This document shows, piece after piece, positions 9,226-17,536 of a stretch of 64,000 nucleotides of DNA (the first letter of the stretch is position 1; each line of letters opens with the position of its first letter). Source of the stretch: Blastochloris sulfoviridis (lineage in GTDB: Bacteria > Pseudomonadota > Alphaproteobacteria > Rhizobiales > Xanthobacteraceae); NCBI RefSeq assembly GCF_008630065.1, contig NZ_VWPL01000006.1:62001-126000 (forward strand), given 5' to 3'. Made by a program: the position numbers and the translations under genes. The notes below the pieces were generated by a model. That model was not told the origin of the DNA and did not search any database. It worked only from the letters and a program-made list of their open reading frames with translations.

Positions 9226-10497
9226 TCACGGATGCCGCGCGCTCATCGCGCCCGCCGGATGCGCCACTGTCTGGCCGCACGTGCGCTTCAGGGTCTCGAG
9301 CATTTCCTGCGCAAGCGCAGTGCGATCATAGGCCCGGGACGCTGCGATGCAGCCTTGCGACAGCTGGCGGCGGAGCGCGGGGTCATGCGCTAGCTTGATG
9401 ATATGATTAGCCAGCGCCGCATCGTCCTCCGGTTCGAAGACAAGGCCAACGTTCTCGCGCGTTACCAGTTCTGCTGACTCCCCCGCGACACCATGCAGGA
9501 TAGGGATGCCCATCGCCATGCACTCAAATAGCTTCGATGGAATGACGGTCTCGAACAACTCCGTCCGCTTGAGGTGGATGATGGAGATGTCGACGAGCGT
9601 CCAGTACCGAACGACGTCCTCTCGCGGCACGCTATCGACGAAGAATACGTTCGCTAGCTTGCGTTCTGCCGCTTCAGAGATCAGTGCCTTCTTCTGCGCG
9701 CCGTCGCCCAGAAACAGGAAGTGAATCTCCTTAGCCTCCGCGCGCGCCTGGAGACGCTCTGCGGCTCGCAAAATTGTCCCCAACGCATGTGCCATGCCAT
9801 GCGTGCCGACATAGCCGACCACCACCTTACCCTGCAGGCCGAGTTCGGCCGCGAGTTCCTCGTCTCGCGGCCGCGGCTGAAACCGCGCAAGGTCTGCTCC
9901 GTTCATTGTGATGCTGATCTTCTCAGCGGGTATTCCGCGGCCCACGAGATTCCTGCGGAACGCATTCGTCACACTCACGATATGCGCGGCACGACGGTAC
10001 AGAAACAATTCCAATGCTTCCAGGCGATCAAGCACGAATGACGCCTGCATCGCGCCGACCGCCCTGATGGATTCGGGCCAGAGATCCCGGAGCTCGAACA
10101 CATAGGGACGACGCTTGATGAATCCCGCGGCACACGCCGCGCACGCCGTGAACAACTGCGGCGATGTTCCGACGATGATATCGACGTCGCGCACGAACAG
10201 GCTCGCCGGAACGGCCGCAACGAAAAAACTCACATAGTCCAATGTGCGCTTCAGAAAGCCCTCATTGGCGGTGATATAGGTCCAGACTCGGATGACCTCG
10301 ATGCCGGCCATCGTCTCGCGCGACCACAGCCGGTTGCGGTAGCCCTCGAACACGCGGCCTTGCGGGAAGTTCGGTGCGCAGGTGATCACCGTCACGCTGT
10401 GCCCCAACCTCACCCATTCGCGGCAGTGCTCGAACGTTCTCGATGCCGGCGCATTGACCTCGGGCGGAAAATTATCGGTCAGAAACAGGATGTGCAT
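9226..10497 (-). CDS. Glycosyltransferase family 4, WbuB-like
   Basis: 423 residues from the ATG at 10497 (MHILFLTDNFPPEVNAPA), two bases after the stop of the heparinase-like gene. The N-terminal half carries the acceptor-side GT-B fold with SRTFEHCREWVRLGHSVTVI and a YVFELRDLWPESI segment typical of WbuB/WcaI-type transferases. The C-terminal half has the nucleotide-binding pattern VGYVGTHGMAHAL and the E-x7-E-like segment PSKLFECMAMGIPIL. WbuB relatives transfer 6-deoxyhexosamine or fucosamine residues; the actual sugar here is unknown, though the adjacent wecB/wecC make ManNAcA a candidate donor. Cytoplasmic, peripheral to the membrane. Confidence 0.85.
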   Translation of the reverse strand: MHILFLTDNFPPEVNAPASRTFEHCREWVRLGHSVTVITCAPNFPQGRVFEGYRNRLWSRETMAGIEVIRVWTYITANEGFLKRTLDYVSFFVAAVPASLFVRDVDIIVGTSPQLFTACAACAAGFIKRRPYVFELRDLWPESIRAVGAMQASFVLDRLEALELFLYRRAAHIVSVTNAFRRNLVGRGIPAEKISITMNGADLARFQPRPRDEELAAELGLQGKVVVGYVGTHGMAHALGTILRAAERLQARAEAKEIHFLFLGDGAQKKALISEAAERKLANVFFVDSVPREDVVRYWTLVDISIIHLKRTELFETVIPSKLFECMAMGIPILHGVAGESAELVTRENVGLVFEPEDDAALANHIIKLAHDPALRRQLSQGCIAASRAYDRTALAQEMLETLKRTCGQTVAHPAGAMSARHP

Positions 10498-10499
10498 GA

Positions 10500-12158
10500 T
10501 CAAACGGAGGGGCGCGCCCAAGCAAAACGCGTGACGAGTTGGCCAGCCGAGAGAGGAACAACAAGTGTGTCCGTCGACACACTGCGTCCGAATTCCGGAA
10601 ACCAAGGCGAATGGGCGATGCACGCTTCGCTGCTGGCCGACCAATTGACGACGCGGCCACCTTCACTCTGCAGCCGGCCGCTTCGCCGATCGGCATCGCT
10701 CTCGGCCGCAACGCCGGGGCCGAGGTGAAACCGGGCGACTGCCTTCTTCGAGAGGAGGCAGGCAACCTCATCCGCCACCACAAGCGATGCCCCCTCGAAC
10801 TGCCAAGTCCGCCGGCACGCCGGGCGGCCCAGAAGATGCCGGTAGCCGTCGTGCGCCGCAGACACGCGAATGGTGCCGCCGGCCGCCTCGATGCGTACAT
10901 CCTGAACGCGGGCACGCCGCGCCACGCGAAAGCTGGCCCACACCTCCGACGAGTTTTCGCCCTCGACCTCCACCGTGCTGTGCGCGGCGGTTGAGCGCTG
11001 CGCCTCGCGCAGCGCGCCCGGCGTATAGGTCGACGTGCCGCCATTGACGACGATGCGCTCGCAGCCCAGCGACAGCTCGAACGACAGCGTATCGGCGTGC
11101 GCGTGGCCCGGAATGTAGCCCGGCCCGACAGCGGCGAGGTCGAGAATCGCAGCCATGTCGCCGCGATTGACCCGGACATAGCCCGACGCCGCAAGGTGCT
11201 GCACGCCTTCGCCCGGCTCTTCGACCGCACCCAGGCCGAGCCGTCCGGCGTAGGCTTCGAGATCGGCACGGGAGGCGGCAACACCGAAGGCCGCGTCGTT
11301 GAAGAAGGCGGGGCCGCCGTCGGGGTGGGTCATTGCCGCGAGCCAGCTGCGCATGCGCGCCGCGATATCCGGCAGGTTGCGGAAGACCTTCGCGTCGCCC
11401 CGGCCAAAGGTGCGGCCGATATTGATGAGGTCGAGCACGTCCTCGAGAATGATGGCGTGGTACATCGGCGACAGCTCGAAATGGCCGCCATCGGGGAGGA
11501 TCTGCTCGGGCAGCTCACGCCTGAGAATTGACAGGCCGCGCGCCAGCCACTGGTCCGCTTCGGCCCCGTTGAAGAACAGACCGGCGAAGACGAGCGCCTT
11601 GGCATTGGCGAGGAGATGATTGCCGAGCAGATGCCACTCAATGTGCTCCGACAACCAGCGCACCTGCATCGCCAGGCTGTCGCGCCAATGCGGCTCAAGG
11701 CTCTCGCCCGCGAGCGCCCATTTGATCCAGTTCACGATACGCAGCGAGACCGGATAGGGCTCCCAGCCATTGCCCGCGCCGGGCGGATTTTCCGCAATCC
11801 AGCGGTTGATGACGTCCCGCTGCAGCGCCCGGTGCGCGGCATCGGCGGGCGGGCCGCAGAGGTCGTCGAAATAGTGAAGATTGTAGAGCCACAGCTTGGT
11901 CTGCGCCTTGTCGTTCCACTGTGGAGGCTGAGCGATCTCACCTTCCCTGTTGAGGAAGCGCACCCGCCAGCGGCCGAGCAGCGAGCGCACCTGCAAGGTC
12001 GGCGCGACGAAGGTCACGCGCACCGGCCGCAGTGCCGGTGCCGGCCTGTCCTCCGGCCACCCGCGCGGCAGAAGCAGGCGCGCCCGCGCATAGACCTGCA
12101 CCGGCTTGAGGTGCCGCACGGTGCGCACCAGCCGGGCCGCACTTGCGAGGTGTTGCAT
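10500..12158 (-). CDS. Heparinase II/III family protein in polysaccharide locus
   Basis: 552 residues. The N-terminal two thirds resemble the alpha/alpha-toroid (Heparinase_II_NC) with NLHYFDDL, NWIKWALAG and HLLGNHLLANAKALVFAGLFF. From about residue 355 the beta-sandwich domain begins with the hallmark IPGHAHADTLSFELS, then NGGTSTYTPGALREAQRSTAAHSTV. Family members cleave uronic-acid-containing glycans by beta-elimination. No signal peptide is visible: the first 30 residues are basic and not hydrophobic. It may therefore act in the cytoplasm or on nascent chains. Such genes recur in biosynthetic clusters beside a WbuB-type transferase and a bi-domain dehydrogenase, so a synthetic or editing role is possible. 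The next gene starts 2 bp downstream. Confidence 0.85.
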   Translation of the reverse strand: MQHLASAARLVRTVRHLKPVQVYARARLLLPRGWPEDRPAPALRPVRVTFVAPTLQVRSLLGRWRVRFLNREGEIAQPPQWNDKAQTKLWLYNLHYFDDLCGPPADAAHRALQRDVINRWIAENPPGAGNGWEPYPVSLRIVNWIKWALAGESLEPHWRDSLAMQVRWLSEHIEWHLLGNHLLANAKALVFAGLFFNGAEADQWLARGLSILRRELPEQILPDGGHFELSPMYHAIILEDVLDLINIGRTFGRGDAKVFRNLPDIAARMRSWLAAMTHPDGGPAFFNDAAFGVAASRADLEAYAGRLGLGAVEEPGEGVQHLAASGYVRVNRGDMAAILDLAAVGPGYIPGHAHADTLSFELSLGCERIVVNGGTSTYTPGALREAQRSTAAHSTVEVEGENSSEVWASFRVARRARVQDVRIEAAGGTIRVSAAHDGYRHLLGRPACRRTWQFEGASLVVADEVACLLSKKAVARFHLGPGVAAESDADRRSGRLQSEGGRVVNWSASSEACIAHSPWFPEFGRSVSTDTLVVPLSAGQLVTRFAWARPSV

Positions 12159-12205
12159 CGGTCCTTTCGGTCCGCGAACTAAAAACGACAGCCCGCAGGA
12201 AGGCC

Positions 12206-12925
12206 TTAGTTCCCGGACCTCTTGAGCGCACCAACCAGCAGGATGCGCACCGGCGCAAAGAGCGGTGCCATGTTGACGAACCGCTCATAGGCTGCGCCGG
12301 CCAGATAGGTCGGGACAGAAAACCGAAGATATTCCGGTCGGCGTTCGATACGATCAATCGCGATCACATCAAATCCTGTTGCCGCCGCCAACGATTCGAC
12401 GTCGCTCCTTGAGTTTGCGCGATAGAGTGTCGGGAAGACATCGTCTGCTTCGCGTCCACGCCAGCCATTGACCGCCGCGTGAAACCAATGGGGCGTCATC
12501 CGGGCAATGGTCGGCACATAGTGCCACTTGTTTGGCGTCTTGAAGAGAAACATGCCCCCGGGCTTGAGGACGCGCGCCACTTCCTGAAATACGCTCATCG
12601 GCTCGGCGAGATGCTCAAGCACATTGTCGGCGAAGACAAGATCGAATGTCTCGGCTTCGTAGGGAATCGCGCTGGCGTCGGAAATGCGCCCCTCGTCCAG
12701 CATCGGATTATCGACAACGCGCGGGTCGATGTCGACGCCGCAAACGCGCCTAGCGACACCTTTGAAGTTCATTTGTTTGACGATACCTGCACCCGCACCA
12801 AGGTCGAGTACGACATCATCGGGCTTGAGATGCTCAAGAATGCGGTCCCGAAACAGCTCATCGTCCCAATTCCGGCTGATGTCGGGATAGAGCGTGGCAT
12901 CGAGCCACTGCGTCAGTGCGCCCAT
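12206..12925 (-). CDS. Class I SAM-dependent methyltransferase
   Basis: 239 residues from the ATG at 12925, five bases after the stop of the bi-domain dehydrogenase. It has a clear Methyltransf_11-type core: motif I VVLDLGAGAGIVKQ at about residue 40, the acidic ribose-binding segment CGVDIDPRV, and the motif FDLVFADNVLEHLAEP followed by VARVLKPGGMFLFKTPN. The HWFHAAVNGWRG segment after the core is common in sugar-locus methyltransferases. It probably methylates a sugar or lipid intermediate of the polysaccharide; the target cannot be told from the sequence. Confidence 0.8.
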   Translation of the reverse strand: MGALTQWLDATLYPDISRNWDDELFRDRILEHLKPDDVVLDLGAGAGIVKQMNFKGVARRVCGVDIDPRVVDNPMLDEGRISDASAIPYEAETFDLVFADNVLEHLAEPMSVFQEVARVLKPGGMFLFKTPNKWHYVPTIARMTPHWFHAAVNGWRGREADDVFPTLYRANSRSDVESLAAATGFDVIAIDRIERRPEYLRFSVPTYLAGAAYERFVNMAPLFAPVRILLVGALKRSGN

Positions 12926-12930
12926 GGCCC

Positions 12931-15063
12931 TCACTGCTCCTGCGCCAGCCCGATCGAGGTCCGCCCGACCTCGATGAGTTCGTCGTAGGCGATCGGTGCG
13001 CTGCCGCCCATCCGAATCGCCTCCAGGAACGCCTTGGCGCAGGCGCCCTGCCCCTTGTCCTGGCGCCACAGCTTCATCCTGCGGAACCCGCTCCAGCCGA
13101 AGCCGTACAGCGCGCGGAAATTGTCGAGCTGGAGAATGCGCCCGGCGGCGAACACCTCAAGGCGTTCCTTCGCCACGCCCTTGTTGCCATTCGCGAGATA
13201 ATTCACCGTGCCGATCGAGCCGTCGGCAAAGCCGAGCGTGATGGTCGCGGTGTCGCCCGTCTCGCTGGCCATCGGCTGCAGGTGCCGTGCCGTGATCGGC
13301 GCGCCGGCAAGATGGCGCATGAGATCGATGAAATGGCACGCCTCGCCGATGATACGGCCGCCGCCGGTCTGGCGATCCTGCGTCCAGTGATCGGCGGGGA
13401 TGGCGCCGGCATTGACCGTCATCACCATCGCACGCGGGCCATGCAGCGGGGCCAGCAGCGCCTTCATGCGCACCACATGCGGCGCAAAGCGGCGATTGAA
13501 TCCGACCATCAGCAGCGGCGCCGCGCCGCGCGCGCAGGCCGCCCGATAGGCGGCGTCGATGGCGTCGATCTCGGACTCCTTCAGCGCCAGCGGCTTTTCG
13601 ACGAACACGTGCTTGCCGGCCTGCAGCGCCCGCACGACCAGTTCCGCGTGGGTATCGTGGCGCGTGGTAATCACCACGGCATCGACCGCCGCGTCGGCCA
13701 GGACGCTCTCAACATCCGTCGTCGCCGCCTCGAAGCCGAATTTGCGGGCGGCATGCACGCCGCTGACGCCGGCATTCGACGCCACGGTCTTGAGCCGCGC
13801 GCCGGCCGCCTTGAACGCTGGGATCAGCACGCCGGTGGCATAATTGCCGGCACCGATGACGCCGACCGACACCGCGCGCCCCACGCCCTTGGCCACCCTC
13901 GGCGCCGGCATCACGACCGTGCGCGCCTGCGCAGTCTCAAGGAGCGCCTCAGGATCATCGCGATAGCTGAGCAGCACACCGAGCGAGCGCTCTGCCCCGC
14001 CGACGATCTCGTAGGCGCGCTCGGCTTCCTCGATCGCAAAGCGGTGCGACACCAGCGCCATCGCATCGAGCCGGCCATCGGCCAGCATGTCGAGCACCGC
14101 CTCGAAATTGCGCTGCTCGGTCCAGCGCACGAAGCCGATGGGATAATCGAGCCCCTTCTGCTCATAGGCGGGGTCGTAGCGGCCGGGGCCATAGGAGCAG
14201 GAGACCTGGAACGTGAGCTCCTTTTCGTAGAAATCGGCGCGCGACAGTTCGAGCCCCGTCACGCCGACCAGCACGATGCGCCCGCGCTTGCGGCACATCA
14301 GCGCCGCCTGATGCACCGGCTCGCTGCTTTTCGTCGCCGCGGTGATGATGACGCCATCCACGCCATGGCCACGGGTGATGGCGGCGGCCGCGGCCACCGG
14401 GTCGGCGCCGGCCGCGAGATCGACGGTCTCGGCGCCGAACGCACGCGCCAGCGCCAGCCGCTCGGGGTCGAAATCGAGCCCCAGCACGCGGCAGCCATGG
14501 GCGCGCAGCAGCTGCACCGCGACGAGGCCGATGAGGCCGAGCCCGGTGACCGCGAAGGTCTCGCCGAGCGTCGGCTGGGCGAGGCGGATGCCCTGCAGCG
14601 CGATCGCCCCCAGCACGGTGAAGGCGGCCTGATCGTCCGAAACGGCGTCGGGAACCTTGGCGCACAGATTGACGGGCACGGCGACGATCTCGGCATGCTT
14701 GCCGTTGGAGGCCACCCGGTCGCCGACGGCAAAGCCGCTGACGCCGCGCCCGACCTCGACCACGTGGCCGACATTGCAGTAGCCGAGCGCCAGCGGCTGA
14801 TCGAGCTTGCTGCGCACAGCCTCCAGCGTCGGCACCAGCCCGTCGGTCTTCACCTTCTCCAGCACCATGCGCACCTTGTCCGGCTGCTGGCGCGCCTTGT
14901 CGATCAGGCTCGCTCTGCCGAAATCGAGCAGCATGCGCTCGGTGCCGGCCGACACCAGCGAGCGCGTGGTGCGGATGAGGAGGTGCCCCGCCGGCACGGC
15001 CGGGCTCGGCACCTCGGCGAGCTCGGTCTCACCGCTGCGGAGGTTCTGGAGGATTTGCTTCAT
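12931..15063 (-). CDS. Bi-domain oxidoreductase: zinc-type alcohol dehydrogenase fused to Gfo/Idh/MocA
   Basis: 710 residues from the ATG at 15063. Residues 1-350 form a medium-chain dehydrogenase/reductase: VSAGTERMLLDFG near the start, then GYCNVGHVVEVG, then a Rossmann segment FAVTGLGLIGLVAVQLLRAHG and DFDPERL. Residues 370-700 form a Gfo/Idh/MocA oxidoreductase with VGVIGAGNYATGVLIPAF, HVFVEKPLAL (the catalytic EKP) and ADHWTQDRQTGGGRIIGEACHFIDL. The fusion is a recurrent partner of heparinase-like, WbuB-like and WecBC genes in polysaccharide loci, where it presumably handles two successive oxidation/reduction steps on a nucleotide sugar. The first coding bases show no strong ribosome site. 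Confidence 0.88.
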   Translation of the reverse strand: MKQILQNLRSGETELAEVPSPAVPAGHLLIRTTRSLVSAGTERMLLDFGRASLIDKARQQPDKVRMVLEKVKTDGLVPTLEAVRSKLDQPLALGYCNVGHVVEVGRGVSGFAVGDRVASNGKHAEIVAVPVNLCAKVPDAVSDDQAAFTVLGAIALQGIRLAQPTLGETFAVTGLGLIGLVAVQLLRAHGCRVLGLDFDPERLALARAFGAETVDLAAGADPVAAAAAITRGHGVDGVIITAATKSSEPVHQAALMCRKRGRIVLVGVTGLELSRADFYEKELTFQVSCSYGPGRYDPAYEQKGLDYPIGFVRWTEQRNFEAVLDMLADGRLDAMALVSHRFAIEEAERAYEIVGGAERSLGVLLSYRDDPEALLETAQARTVVMPAPRVAKGVGRAVSVGVIGAGNYATGVLIPAFKAAGARLKTVASNAGVSGVHAARKFGFEAATTDVESVLADAAVDAVVITTRHDTHAELVVRALQAGKHVFVEKPLALKESEIDAIDAAYRAACARGAAPLLMVGFNRRFAPHVVRMKALLAPLHGPRAMVMTVNAGAIPADHWTQDRQTGGGRIIGEACHFIDLMRHLAGAPITARHLQPMASETGDTATITLGFADGSIGTVNYLANGNKGVAKERLEVFAAGRILQLDNFRALYGFGWSGFRRMKLWRQDKGQGACAKAFLEAIRMGGSAPIAYDELIEVGRTSIGLAQEQ

Positions 15064-15172
15064 GGCGCCATGACACAAGACAAACGACCATTCCAATTTG
15101 CAATTGACAACAATTCACTCACCGCGCCCCACCCGAGTCAAAAAAACCTCAATACCTTCAAATAACACAATT

Positions 15173-16300
15173 TTAACATATTCTCCTACACTCTTCCGCT
15201 ATTGAAAATGACTTAAAATTATATCCTCTCTCCACCATCTCCGCTATACACAACATCAACAACGTTGAAATCTCCACTTCCCGCCACTCCCGCGCCGGAT
15301 CTCTGCAAAACATTTGCAACACAGACATCTTATGACCAACATCTTTTGGAAAGTATTTTCTTCTAATTATTTTATCGTCATCCCAAATTGTTAAGCTGCG
15401 AAAGTCATCAATTTTTGCAGAGACGCCTCCTATCTGAAGGTTTATTGTCTCATTGATTCCCTCAAATGGCTCCGCCCGCGCAGACATGACGATATTTATT
15501 AAATCTCCCCTTTCGCTGACGAGCGTAATAACAACGTTTTCATCGCGAACATCAGGGTTTGACCAAGTCAAATGAATTCCCCACTTATCTGGCAACGTCC
15601 CCCAACATAAAATGTGAACTGCCAAATCGATCCAGTGGCCTGCATTGCCACAAATACGCGTCCCCTCACCTTTATTTCGATACCAGTGATCGGCGGGAAG
15701 GAAATGCCCAACCACGAAACACGATAGCGTCAACGGACCTGGGGCATCTTTAATAACACTCTTTAGCAATCGAATCGCCCCAGAAAATGGCCGGTTGTAG
15801 CCGGCGAATAGATGCCCGCAACCTGATTTAACCGCCCGCCGAAGTTCGGCAAGTTGATCAACACTGACCGCGACCGGCTTCTCGCAGTGCACATAATGAC
15901 CGCGAATTAATGCGTTAACCGCATACTCTGCATGACTCGCATGATTTGATGCAATATATATATACTTTTTTTCATTTTCGCTTATCACTTCATCTATGCT
16001 TTTTGATATTTTCGACACATTGTGCGCCTTTGCAAAGCTCTTTGATCTATCTATATCGGTATCGTAGCATGTGTATATCGATATCCCTTTCTCTGCAAGG
16101 TAGTACGCAATCGTCGAGTATGCAAACTGCCCACATCCAATTATCCCTACACCTTCCGTCGCCTTGCGGAGACGCCAGGTCGGGAAACTAATATGCGTTC
16201 TAATGCGTCCGTTTACCTTATAAATGACGCGACCAACCCCGTAGATCTCTAAAAATCGGAAAACTTTTCTGGCTTCCCGTAACATATATCTGCCTGCCAT
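15173..16300 (-). CDS. Gfo/Idh/MocA family oxidoreductase
   Basis: 375 residues from the ATG at 16300. A 45-residue basic N-terminal extension precedes the dinucleotide-binding motif VGIIGCGQFAYSTIAYYL. The EKP catalytic motif is present as VHCEKPVAVS, followed by FAGYNRPFSGAIRLL and LPADHWYRNKGEGTRICGNAG. The C-terminal half lines up with the second domain of the neighbouring bi-domain enzyme, so the two are distant paralogues. Base composition is strikingly AT-rich compared with that neighbour, suggesting separate acquisition. It probably acts on a nucleotide sugar of the same polysaccharide. A short (AT)n tract and a T7 run lie inside the coding sequence near 15954-15972. Confidence 0.82.
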   Translation of the reverse strand: MAGRYMLREARKVFRFLEIYGVGRVIYKVNGRIRTHISFPTWRLRKATEGVGIIGCGQFAYSTIAYYLAEKGISIYTCYDTDIDRSKSFAKAHNVSKISKSIDEVISENEKKYIYIASNHASHAEYAVNALIRGHYVHCEKPVAVSVDQLAELRRAVKSGCGHLFAGYNRPFSGAIRLLKSVIKDAPGPLTLSCFVVGHFLPADHWYRNKGEGTRICGNAGHWIDLAVHILCWGTLPDKWGIHLTWSNPDVRDENVVITLVSERGDLINIVMSARAEPFEGINETINLQIGGVSAKIDDFRSLTIWDDDKIIRRKYFPKDVGHKMSVLQMFCRDPAREWREVEISTLLMLCIAEMVERGYNFKSFSIAEECRRIC

Positions 16301-16314
16301 CAACGATTTCCGCG

Positions 16315-17481
16315 TTAATTACGCGCACTTACGAGAAGCATCCGGCGATTACTTTCAATCGCACTGCCTTGATCACGCATCTTTTTTACATATGATAGAG
16401 CACAGATGCGCATTCGCGTTCGCTCTACACACACCGCTCGCGCAAGCCATTCTATCTTTTCGGCGAATGCGCCGGGCGCGGACAGCGGCAACGCCCACCC
16501 GACGCCAGATTCCGCCAGATCTCGCCACGGCGTGGTGTCGGCGATGAGAACTGGCGTGCCGGCCGCAAGGGCCTCGCAGATGACATGCCCGTAGTTTTCG
16601 CCCAGCGTCGGGAGGAAGAATAGATCGTACCGAGCGAGCACGGACAGCACCTCGGCGTGCCCTACCGCTCCGCGATAGTCCGCTACGACGTTGGCCGGAA
16701 GTCTCGAAATTCGGGAGCGACATTCGTCCCAATACCGGCGATCATCGAGCGGCCCGTAAATATCGAAGCGAACCGGCACGCGAACGCGGGCCAGGACATC
16801 GAGTGCATATGCCAGGTTCTTCATTGGCGACACACGCGACAGAAAACAAATCCGCAGCGGCTCGCCATCCTTCCGTGGACCTGCGACCGCGGCATTCGCC
16901 GGCGCCGCGCCACCGGGGAGATCGGGTGCGATATGGATCCGCTCCGCATCGCTGCCGAGCGCCCGCCGGATGTCGGCCTCCTCGTGCTCGCTCGACGCCT
17001 GCCAGGTCAACCCGCGATAGACACCCGCCGCACGCACCCCTGCGATGAACGGCCGCTTCTTCCACGCCTTGAGGTCCAGCGCGCCTGGCGAGAACTCGCC
17101 ACGCGGCGCAATGATCCAACGCGCGTCCGGCACGAGACCGAGCCGCCGTGCCAGAAGCGGCTTCAGGGTGAACACCGGATCGAAGAAGCTGTTGAGATAA
17201 ACACTGTCGTGCGGCGTCTCGCGGATGATCCTGGCGAAATGCCGAAAGCTCTTCTTGTCGGGCGGCAGATAGAGCACCGCTGCCTTGCCGACGTTTACCC
17301 AACCGCCATCCGACGGAAGGTCCGGATAGGGCTCGGTGTCAGTCGCGTCGCGATCCAAGGTCACGATGCGAAACGAAAACTCATCACCGAGAGCCTCGAC
17401 CATATTGGCGATCGTCCGAAGCGGCCCCCCGTGCTTGTAGCCGGGAAGGTAGTGGCGAACGAATGTGAGCACCGACAACAT
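16315..17481 (-). CDS. Glycosyltransferase family 4
   Basis: 388 residues from the ATG at 17481. From there the sequence aligns with the GT4 N-terminus (FVRHYLPGYKHGGPLRTIANMVEAL). Longer starts at 17556 or 17568 are possible and would overlap or abut the upstream gene. The donor-binding half carries RICFLSRVSPMKNLAYALDVL and the segment FFLPTLGENYGHVICEALAAGTPVLIADTTPW, the family E-x7-E region. It is GC-rich although both neighbours are AT-rich. It adds one sugar to the lipid-linked repeat unit on the cytoplasmic face; the donor and linkage are unknown. Confidence 0.85.
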   Translation of the reverse strand: MLSVLTFVRHYLPGYKHGGPLRTIANMVEALGDEFSFRIVTLDRDATDTEPYPDLPSDGGWVNVGKAAVLYLPPDKKSFRHFARIIRETPHDSVYLNSFFDPVFTLKPLLARRLGLVPDARWIIAPRGEFSPGALDLKAWKKRPFIAGVRAAGVYRGLTWQASSEHEEADIRRALGSDAERIHIAPDLPGGAAPANAAVAGPRKDGEPLRICFLSRVSPMKNLAYALDVLARVRVPVRFDIYGPLDDRRYWDECRSRISRLPANVVADYRGAVGHAEVLSVLARYDLFFLPTLGENYGHVICEALAAGTPVLIADTTPWRDLAESGVGWALPLSAPGAFAEKIEWLARAVCVERTRMRICALSYVKKMRDQGSAIESNRRMLLVSARN

Positions 17482-17536
17482 TATATTATACACCAAAGGA
17501 GTGCGTTCAAAGAACGCCAGTGTAACTAAAATGACG

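Noticed and set aside
12916-15165. A 749-codon plus-strand frame opposite the bi-domain oxidoreductase
   Set aside because: Antisense shadow with Arg/His/Asp-rich composition; the minus strand has two complete recognisable domains.
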